Source: an uncultured Saprospiraceae bacterium (GTDB taxonomy: Bacteria > Bacteroidota > Bacteroidia > Chitinophagales > Saprospiraceae). Taken from it: a DNA stretch of 12,799 nucleotides. A program made the translations under genes and the position numbers. Where the stretch lies: positions 1 through 12,799 of the forward strand of contig CALIQO010000174.1 of NCBI GenBank assembly GCA_938044055.1, in the 5' to 3' direction. Of this stretch, positions 7,601 to 12,799 are shown piece after piece (positions within the stretch are counted from its first letter, which is position 1; each line of letters begins with the position of its first letter). The notes beneath the pieces are model-generated. The model was not told the origin of the DNA and did no database searches. It was given only the letters and a program-made list of their open reading frames with translations.

Positions 7601-8232
7601 AGTTGGCCGACTTTAACCGCCGGAGATATTTTCATTTTCGTTCTGAATCCCATACTTGTGAATCATCGTTACATCAGGTGACTAATGAAACATACATTGC
7701 ATATAGAAAAGGTTATATAGTCATGCAAGCAATTAAAGAATTGATGGGAAGAGAAGTGCTTAACAATTCTCTGAAAAAACTTGTGGATAATTTCACCATA
7801 GATCAGACAGCAACTGCAGATGACTGGATATCTGTTTTGCTGAGCAATGCTGATATCCATGAGGCTAAGCTTATTGTGGAGTGGTTGAAAGATGTTATAA
7901 CGTATGACTTGAAAATTGAAAACACTGAAATTGAAAGGATTGATAAATATAGGACAAAAGTCATGGCAGAAATTTCTAGTAAGAAATTTAGTACAACAGA
8001 AGAAGGGGCGTCGAAATTAATACCTATGAATGAAGATCTAGAAATAGAAATAACAGGTTTTGATATAGATTCTCGTGAACCTAAGTTCTACCGATCATCT
8101 ATAAGGTTAACAGGTATAGACAGTGTATATACGTTCAATATTGAATTCATACCTGAGGCATTGATTCTTGACCCAGATATAACAAGACTGGATGACAATA
8201 TTCAGAACAATAGGATAAGAATAGAAGATTAA
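4672..8232 (+). CDS. ABC-2 permease fused to an M1-family zinc metallopeptidase domain
   Basis: This inner-membrane protein of 1186 residues combines transport and peptidase modules. Residues about 15-265 hold a first set of roughly six hydrophobic segments. A strongly basic linker (about 265-310) follows, then a second set up to about 590, so one chain seems to provide both permease halves. After the last segment a soluble region of nearly 600 residues is predicted to lie outside the membrane. It contains the zinc site HELGH (H931, E932, H935), with E955 in LLTESMANY as third ligand, and a YRKG block with Y1011 matching the catalytic tyrosine of M1 enzymes. The spacer between HELGH and the ligand Glu is 19 residues rather than the classical 18. 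The usual GAMEN motif is replaced by a GGHALPGTIALNE stretch. Fusions of this kind are known in Bacteroidota, but I know of no established substrate. It pairs with the upstream ATPase. Confidence 0.93.
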   Translation: MLTRLIGFEIKYQIKNGTFILFSSFLFLSGIFLTLQEGAIQVDNRYNLFLFTCLTSLIMVLQISFQCAYTVLRDTEYGMDGIIHTTRAGKYIILGSRFIGILGTSVLSSMGYVLGLYLGAMMDPLSIHDFPSFDVFSIIWPWLTIVLPDVLIILSIVFSITLMLRRSAYSFVAGTLIMTLFLMCNFYIGSPFTGGRLVVSDLIIERVAWLDILGLCSQFEITHLWSPQEKKEILVPFSGSLLLNRIVWCFSSFTLLGITFFRHTLRLEETKRKSRSWFKRRKSDSLRPGQVGGYNSVKPGERTKHSWAYQVAHLLRMDIWAVLKSRPFQIFIVVWCIMIYSAITHNINGQGVYGKIIPSTSLIIGLILEPFSYCGLFLIVYYTGLIVWRSKSYKFNEIIDVTPVSNGQFLMSKWLTMLSIPIMLITCGIGIGLIIQISHGYYKFNLPLYLSVYLYGGISVLAVIVFSMLTQMFVSNKYTGMVVTLILIYGLGYGLPALGYMHPLSKVFQFPKIGEGYSAFYGYGTQAGSFWRLCSVWLPLLFLFCLFTYKSYNRKIGSGFKDTIFNLDKKWTKLQMLFLIIIVALSGISATLIHKEYVSGSVRINIEEETRFRVNYESSFLKYASKNKPDISSVKTWVNIHSDNMGFSVRGEYLISNYGDEIIDTIIVNAPSVLDSFRIEGAHVHSILSASNEARLVIFDPPLERDDKRVMHFEVKEVYTDFDRQRDIQESGTYLRNGSFEPRFGYVEDFQLTSKTQRRAYQLPDIKMKDCGDTKSIRPKPKQEFETWITTDAEQIAIAPGSLVDKKEVDDKMVYHYRSDQKTDNNLSWFVGDYTVVKDQVEGIQVEVYTHPNHSNASSEIIDVVKATLTYANRAFGTYHYDHLRIVEVPLHWRFGGHALPGTIALNEMFFRQDDQGSEQGINQLSRVVIHELGHQWFGHKMSPAAGPGANLLTESMANYMEAEVLEIMYGKDMVNQLADFNRRRYFHFRSESHTCESSLHQVTNETYIAYRKGYIVMQAIKELMGREVLNNSLKKLVDNFTIDQTATADDWISVLLSNADIHEAKLIVEWLKDVITYDLKIENTEIERIDKYRTKVMAEISSKKFSTTEEGASKLIPMNEDLEIEITGFDIDSREPKFYRSSIRLTGIDSVYTFNIEFIPEALILDPDITRLDDNIQNNRIRIED

Positions 8233-8375
8233 TTGAAGAAGAGTGCAACTAAGAAAGATATGATGTGTACTTAACTGTATGCAAGAAGAAAGATTGCTTC
8301 AGAGATATTTGCCGTAAGGTTATCTGTCAGACAGACGATTGAGTACCTTGTTGTTTATTCCAAGTTAATTTATAT

Positions 8376-9899
8376 ATGCCTCTGCATCTTAGTTACATGA
8401 ATAAAGAAGATTGGAAATTATATGGTTGGGTAATCCTTGTTCTGTCTCTTGTGAAGCTTACCATTCAATGCATAGGTAATCGGAATTATGGATTCCACCG
8501 AGATGAATTGCTACATCTTTCAGCCGGTAAGCATCTAGACTGGGGATATATGGAATTTCCTCCTTTCATAGGATGGTTAGGAAGATTATCGGAGATTCTT
8601 TTCAATAATTCACTGACAGGAACACGTCTGTTTTCAACCCTAGCTGGAGTGGGTATTATTGTGATAACCTGTATGATGGTGAAAGAAATGAAGGGTAGGA
8701 GAGCAGGGGTCTTTCTAGCAGGAATGTGTATTTTAGGCTTTGCCTCCTTTTACCGCAATCACACGCTGTTTCAGCCGGTAGCTTTCGATCAATTATTCTG
8801 GACACTGGGATTTTATTTTTTCATAAGGTACATTAATCGAGAGAACAAGAATGACCTCATCTGGATGGGTGTTATCCTAGGATGTGGATTGATGAATAAG
8901 TACACCATGTTGGTGTGGGGATTCGGAGCGTTTATAGGAATATTGTCCTACCGTAGGGCAGCCCTCTTTAAGAATAAGTGGTTATATATTTCTGGTCTGA
9001 TAGCATTGGTTGTTTTTCTTCCTAATATCCTCTGGCAGGCAAGTCATAATTTTCCGCTTTTTAGTCATTTGTCAAGATTGAGAGAAACACAATTAGAAGA
9101 GATAGGCGCATTCCAGTTTCTCATAGATCAGATAGAATCACCCTTTACTTTTTTAGTTATTGTTCTGGGAATCATCGGAACATTTGCCTTGAGCGATCAG
9201 AAAAAATATATTCCTATAAGTGTGGCCGCCATCATCATGTTTTCTACTATGTGGATTCTAAAATCGAAAACCTATTATATATATGCACTGTATCCAGTGA
9301 TGTTTGCATTAGGGGCTAGGATGATAGAAATCTTGAGTAGGAGTAGATCTTGGTTGCCTTATGTCGTAGGCGCAATAATGGTAATCCCAGTCATTCCATA
9401 CATCCCTCATATGACACCTGTTTTTTCTATTGATCAGTATCTGGATTATGCTGAGATAGAGGAAGAAGATGGCAGGTATATAATGACTGGTGATTATGCA
9501 GATATGCATGGATGGGAAGAGCAAGCCGCTATTATTGATAGTGTCTATAAAGCATTAAGTGAGGAGGATAGAGCTGCTTGTGTGTTGTGGGCAGAAAATT
9601 ATGGAGAGGCCGGTGCGATGATGGTACTAGGCGACAAGTATAACTTACCGGATCCTATATGCCGCCATGGAAGTTTCTGGACTTGGGGACATGGTAACGC
9701 TTCCGCTGACGTCTGGTTAAGTCTCGGAAATGAGGAAGGTGCCATAGACTATGCCTTCCATGAAAAAGAGCTTGTTAAAATCATTAAACATCCCTATGCC
9801 ATAGGTGAAGAACACAATATTCCTGTATACTTATGTCGCCGTCCCAAGGTTGATATTTCGGATTGGTGGGCTTCATATGAGCCTTATATTTTCCAGTAA
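8376..9899 (+). CDS. GT39/ArnT-like integral membrane glycosyltransferase
   Basis: This is a polytopic membrane protein of 507 residues in the PMT/ArnT-like superfamily. Such enzymes use polyprenyl-phosphate-linked sugars as donors and act on the outer face of the inner membrane. The N-terminal segment is followed by the first-loop motif FHRDELLHLSAG (D43/E44, position of the catalytic acid) and the EFPPFIGWLGR block. Multiple hydrophobic segments then run to about residue 345, and a soluble C-terminal domain of about 160 residues follows. The acceptor (protein, lipid A or another glycan) cannot be told from sequence. A second in-frame ATG at 8397 (MNKEDWKLYG) is an equally good start and would remove seven residues. 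The gene is 143 bp downstream of the permease fusion on the same strand, so read-through is possible but not evident. Confidence 0.85.
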   Translation: MPLHLSYMNKEDWKLYGWVILVLSLVKLTIQCIGNRNYGFHRDELLHLSAGKHLDWGYMEFPPFIGWLGRLSEILFNNSLTGTRLFSTLAGVGIIVITCMMVKEMKGRRAGVFLAGMCILGFASFYRNHTLFQPVAFDQLFWTLGFYFFIRYINRENKNDLIWMGVILGCGLMNKYTMLVWGFGAFIGILSYRRAALFKNKWLYISGLIALVVFLPNILWQASHNFPLFSHLSRLRETQLEEIGAFQFLIDQIESPFTFLVIVLGIIGTFALSDQKKYIPISVAAIIMFSTMWILKSKTYYIYALYPVMFALGARMIEILSRSRSWLPYVVGAIMVIPVIPYIPHMTPVFSIDQYLDYAEIEEEDGRYIMTGDYADMHGWEEQAAIIDSVYKALSEEDRAACVLWAENYGEAGAMMVLGDKYNLPDPICRHGSFWTWGHGNASADVWLSLGNEEGAIDYAFHEKELVKIIKHPYAIGEEHNIPVYLCRRPKVDISDWWASYEPYIFQ

Positions 9900-9905
9900 G
9901 ATTAA

Positions 9906-9963
9906 TACTTTAACAATCATTGTAAAGTAATATGCCCTAAATCTATGGGGTAATTGTTACTTT
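9906..9963 (+). other. Potential alternative hairpins downstream of the glycosyltransferase gene
   Basis: Three related segments lie in the gap. A is 9906-9917 (TACTTTAACAAT), B is 9919-9930 (ATTGTAAAGTAA) and C is 9953-9964 (ATTGTTACTTTA). A and B form a ten-pair hairpin with one bulged base and a 3-nt loop. B and C can instead pair over seven bases (AAAGTAA/TTACTTT), enclosing a small CCC/GGG stem. The two folds exclude each other. No T-run follows, so a simple terminator is not supported. Confidence 0.4.
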
Positions 9964-9992
9964 AGTCTAATCGAAATACTTAGAGGAAGGGG

Positions 9993-10021
9993 TTGTTTAC
10001 AAGTGGTGCATTTTATTTTCT
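9993..10021 (+). promoter_or_regulatory. Possible Bacteroidota-type promoter for the propeller gene
   Basis: TTG at 9993-9995 and TATTTTCT at 10014-10021 are separated by 18 bp and resemble the -33 TTG and -7 TAnnTTTG elements used by the major sigma factor in this phylum. The last base of the -7 box does not match. They lie 40 bp before the start codon. Confidence 0.25.
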
Positions 10022-10060
10022 CTGAGTACTTCGTCAATTATTCATCAAAACAAAGTACTT

Positions 10061-12055
10061 ATGAAAAAACTAATATTTAGCGCATTACTTACTCTGCCAT
10101 TTATGCTGCAAGCACAAGATATAGCAGACTGGAGCTTAGAGGGCATGCACAAGAAAATGTGGATGACTCAGCTTGAAACGGGTAAGGTCATTGTTCAGAA
10201 TGAGAACAATCTTATGCAAGTTGACAATGAAACCGGGAATGTAGAATGGGAGCTCGAAGACTTAGAAAATTTTAATGATCCGATTCTTCTGGATAATGTT
10301 GCATACATCTATCAAGAAGGAAAATCCTTTCATTTAATTAATGCAGACAATGGTGAGATACTTGTGTCTAAGAGCGAAAAGACTAAGGTAGATCACATCC
10401 ATTATTATATGGATTTAGGTTATGTACTTATGGAGTTAACTGCTGATAAGGCCGATGATGTTTTAGTTCTCGACTTAAGAGAAAAAAAGGCTGAGGTTTT
10501 TAGATTGTCAGATAAGAAAGATAAGCCTGGTATGTTCAGTCTTAAAGCCTTGTTTAGTTCAGGTCCTGAAAAACCATTTATCAATGAAGACAATACGGTG
10601 GCTCTCATCCGTAAGAAAGACCTTTATGTTATGTCGGTTGCTACTGGAGAGGTCAAGGGTAAGGTGAGTTTCGAGAAAGATGTGATTCTCTCTGATTACA
10701 ATTATGATGAAGACATTCTGTACATAAAGGAAGATAAGAAACATCTTTACGGCGTATCGTTAGGAAACGCAGAACAGTTATGGAAGATAGAGCATAAAGA
10801 TGATATCGATGTTTACGGACTGAATGGTGGAGCACAATTGATGCTAGAGGAAAAAAAGAAGCTTCATTTTATCAATGGGAAAGATGGTTCCTCAATAGTG
10901 ACGCACGACCTTAATGACAAGCCTAGATTTATAGAGTTTTATGAAGATAAAATCTATGTAGGCGATAAGAAAATCCTAAAGATCATCGACCCTTCCTCAG
11001 CCCAGATAGTCAATGAGACTGCTTTTAAAAATGACTTGAATGGACTTAGATTTATGGGAGAGCAGACGTACATATACATAGGCAATAAGGTCAATGAAAT
11101 AAATCTTAATGATATGTCTCTTAAATATTCAAAAGGCCTAGAAATAGGAAGGGTAGATTATGTATATCCTACCGATGATCACATGGTCTTTATAGGAAAT
11201 GCTTATGGCTCTATAAAGGCTGTAGCCATAGATCCGTCTGGAGAAAAAGTATGGGACAATTCATGGAATTCTGAAGGTAAGTGGTCAGCCGATAAAACAG
11301 GAGCAGGGTTGATGATTGTAACCAGTGAAAAGATAGATCACATCGATCTGAAAAATGGAAAATCAACTTGGAAAAATGATATTTCTAAGAAAGAATCTTG
11401 CGTCCTAGATTACAATGAAGAATTAAATAAGCTGGCTATACTCAATGAGAAAAGGCCATACATTGTAGATATGGGTACAGGAGAAATTAAAAAAGGAGAG
11501 AAGGAACTGGAGTTCAAGGATTTCAAGTTTGAAGAACAGACCCCTAAGCTTCTTTATCTAAAAGAAGGCGTATTCGCTAAGGGGAGTAATTCTATTTCTC
11601 TAGTAGGTAATGATGCATCCATATTGTATAAGAAGCATTATAAGAAGAGCAATAATTCTGGTGGTCTTATGAAGCTTGCTGTCCTGGCCACTCAAGTAGG
11701 AGCTGCCGCAACGGGCAATGCAGATGAGATCGTCACAGTTTATTCAGGAGGAGAAAAGGTTCATCAGGGGGCTCTCGTAGAAGGGTCTAACGATGCATGG
11801 GCCAGTGCCGACCAGATGAATGAAAGAAGAAGAAGACTGGCAAATGCGGGCAGCCTTAACTTACCTTTCGTTTTCACTAAGCTTGAAAACAAGCAACGAG
11901 GTTTCGTTTTTATTGATCCGGCTTCAGGAGAACATATCCGAGAGATTGAGCATGATGATAAAGAGCCGAACTATATTGTAGATGCGACAGATAGGTTGCT
12001 TATCCTTCATGATAAAAAGTCCGGAAAACTGCTGGGTTATAAAATCGATGAATGA
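10061..12055 (+). CDS. Exported PQQ-like beta-propeller repeat protein
   Basis: This is a 664-residue protein with a clear Sec signal peptide (MKKLIFSALLTLPFMLQAQ, cleavage near 18-19) and no lipoprotein cysteine, so it is probably periplasmic or secreted. The mature part consists of degenerate repeats of about 40 residues. They follow the pattern of a hydrophobic strand, a polar turn, then a V/I-D-x-x-T/N-G-x-x-x-W/V block, for example QVDNETGNVEWEL, HLINADNGEILV, HIDLKNGKSTWKN and FIDPASGEHIREI. This is typical of PQQ-like propellers. About residues 525-600 break the pattern with a small-residue-rich segment (LATQVGAAATG) and the basic patch NERRRR before the last strands resume. No enzymatic residues are recognisable, and a scaffold or binding role is more likely than dehydrogenase activity. 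It has its own 161-bp upstream region and ends at a bidirectional terminator. Confidence 0.85.
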   Translation: MKKLIFSALLTLPFMLQAQDIADWSLEGMHKKMWMTQLETGKVIVQNENNLMQVDNETGNVEWELEDLENFNDPILLDNVAYIYQEGKSFHLINADNGEILVSKSEKTKVDHIHYYMDLGYVLMELTADKADDVLVLDLREKKAEVFRLSDKKDKPGMFSLKALFSSGPEKPFINEDNTVALIRKKDLYVMSVATGEVKGKVSFEKDVILSDYNYDEDILYIKEDKKHLYGVSLGNAEQLWKIEHKDDIDVYGLNGGAQLMLEEKKKLHFINGKDGSSIVTHDLNDKPRFIEFYEDKIYVGDKKILKIIDPSSAQIVNETAFKNDLNGLRFMGEQTYIYIGNKVNEINLNDMSLKYSKGLEIGRVDYVYPTDDHMVFIGNAYGSIKAVAIDPSGEKVWDNSWNSEGKWSADKTGAGLMIVTSEKIDHIDLKNGKSTWKNDISKKESCVLDYNEELNKLAILNEKRPYIVDMGTGEIKKGEKELEFKDFKFEEQTPKLLYLKEGVFAKGSNSISLVGNDASILYKKHYKKSNNSGGLMKLAVLATQVGAAATGNADEIVTVYSGGEKVHQGALVEGSNDAWASADQMNERRRRLANAGSLNLPFVFTKLENKQRGFVFIDPASGEHIREIEHDDKEPNYIVDATDRLLILHDKKSGKLLGYKIDE

Positions 12056-12116
12056 TCGCTTCAGTAATCTTCTGGAACTATAAGGATTCGTTCTTAAAAA
12101 ACATACAAAAAGAAAA

Positions 12117-12149
12117 AGCCTGCATACGTCCAGTGTGCAGGCTCTTTTT
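12117..12149. terminator. Bidirectional rho-independent terminator between convergent genes
   Basis: An 11-pair stem, AGCCTGCATAC/GTGTGCAGGCT (12117-12127 and 12133-12143, one T-G pair) with loop GTCCA, is preceded by an A-run and followed by CTTTTT. It sits between the converging propeller gene and the prc fragment and can end transcription from both sides. Confidence 0.92.
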
Positions 12150-12179
12150 ATTCAGTACGATTATTCTTTAATAGATAAA

Positions 12180-12799
12180 TTAAGGTCTGATTTCTTTTTT
12201 ATCTGCCTTAACGAATGCTTCTTCAAGCTCTATCATGTCTCTAAGAATTCTGAGTGTTTCTTGAAGATAGAAATCTTTTTTGATGCCTTTTAACCATTCT
12301 TCATTTCTTGTTATTCTACTCTGATCTTCATTGATATAAGAAAGGTCAGCGTCTAGGTTTTTAGGATTAAGATCTTTTATGTCTTCATCAAACAGACCAT
12401 CATACTTCTCAGCTTCTTTTCTGCGCTGATCCATCTGACTGAAATAGTTTTCCTTCTCGATGCTAAACTCTGACTTGTCTCTACTTTCTTTAAGTCTCAA
12501 GGCATTGTCAAGTACCATGGCAAAAGTTGCATCATTATCTACTCTATTCTTGCTTCTAGATTTTAAATCTTGGATGTGATTCAGCTTGGCAACATTCTGG
12601 TCGTACTCGATAGGATCTATATCTGACCAAGGCATAGCGTTGTCATAATCCTTCTCACCCGTATCTAGATAGTGGTATAAATCTGGAAGAACGATATCCG
12701 ATCCGACACCATTCAACTGAGTAGACCCTCCATTGATTCTATAGAATTTCTGCACGGTAACTTTTAAGTGTCCCAGTGGCTTGTGATTCGTTCCTGAGA
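12180..12799 (-). CDS. prc: Tail-specific (C-terminal processing) protease, C-terminal part
   Basis: Prc is a periplasmic serine protease of family S41 that degrades proteins with nonpolar C-termini. Only the last ~206 residues lie in the window; the frame is open through the right edge (…SGTNHKPLGHLKVTVQKFYR…). The segment KFYRINGGSTQLNGVGSDIVLPD, just after the protease core, is a hallmark of the family. What follows is the charged, helical C-terminal domain (DUF3340 type), including the MPWSDIDPIEYD block. The PDZ domain and the catalytic Ser and Lys would be encoded beyond the window. A GTG at 12753-12755 could be mistaken for a start, but family similarity continues upstream of it, so the gene is cut by the window edge rather than short. 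It ends 31 bp from the shared terminator. Confidence 0.9.
   Translation of the reverse strand, partial: SGTNHKPLGHLKVTVQKFYRINGGSTQLNGVGSDIVLPDLYHYLDTGEKDYDNAMPWSDIDPIEYDQNVAKLNHIQDLKSRSKNRVDNDATFAMVLDNALRLKESRDKSEFSIEKENYFSQMDQRRKEAEKYDGLFDEDIKDLNPKNLDADLSYINEDQSRITRNEEWLKGIKKDFYLQETLRILRDMIELEEAFVKADKKEIRP

Noticed and set aside
7387..7653. Minus-strand open frame inside the permease/M1 gene
   Set aside because: It lies wholly antisense to the zinc-site region of a strongly supported gene and shows no recognisable domain; it is a shadow frame.
12753..12755. GTG as start of a 191-residue hypothetical protein
   Set aside because: Prc-family sequence (KPLGHLKVT) continues in frame upstream to the window edge, so this is an internal Val codon of a partial gene.
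1..12799. CRISPR array, insertion sequence, integrase or phage genes
   Set aside because: No regularly spaced repeat series and no transposase, integrase or structural phage protein is recognisable on either strand.

Overview
Most of the window (about 526-12799) looks like one stretch of an AT-rich Bacteroidota genome. The signs are LytTR-type two-component proteins, an ABC-2 permease fused to an M1 peptidase, a secreted propeller protein whose signal peptide ends in a Gln-Ala-Gln style junction, Prc with its C-terminal domain, and few purine-rich ribosome binding sites. The first ~525 bases differ: they are clearly GC-richer and encode, on the minus strand, an internal piece of TrpD that breaks off without an N-terminus directly beside the first codons of a Bacteroidota gene. 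That boundary is most simply an assembly chimera, although a real insertion cannot be excluded from sequence alone.

Layout. 1-525: TrpD fragment (-). 538-1221: LytTR response regulator (+) with no kinase in view. 1222-1587: gene-free, but with two 19-bp direct repeats, a run of four short stem-loops, and two nearly identical hairpin terminators 180 bp apart. 1588-1661: tRNA-Asp(GTC) (-). 1662-1951: no gene recognised. 1952-3582: LytTR regulator and LytS-type histidine kinase (-), overlapping by ATGA. 3583-3789: divergent control region with a palindrome and repeated motifs. 3790-8232: ABC ATPase followed 3 bp later by a 1186-residue permease/M1-peptidase fusion (+). 8376-9899: GT39-like membrane glycosyltransferase (+). 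10061-12055: secreted beta-propeller protein (+). 12117-12149: bidirectional terminator. 12180-12799: C-terminal part of the periplasmic protease Prc (-), running off the right edge.

The central module (1952-8232) is the most interesting part. A small membrane kinase with almost no extracytoplasmic domain and its LytTR regulator stand back to back with an ABC transporter whose permease carries a zinc-peptidase domain outside the membrane. The likely reading (inference) is a peptide-related export, processing or detoxification system under local two-component control. The permease/M1 fusion is an architecture I know from Bacteroidota and some Proteobacteria, but to my knowledge its substrate is not established. 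The flanking glycosyltransferase and propeller genes have their own intergenic regions and need not belong to the module.
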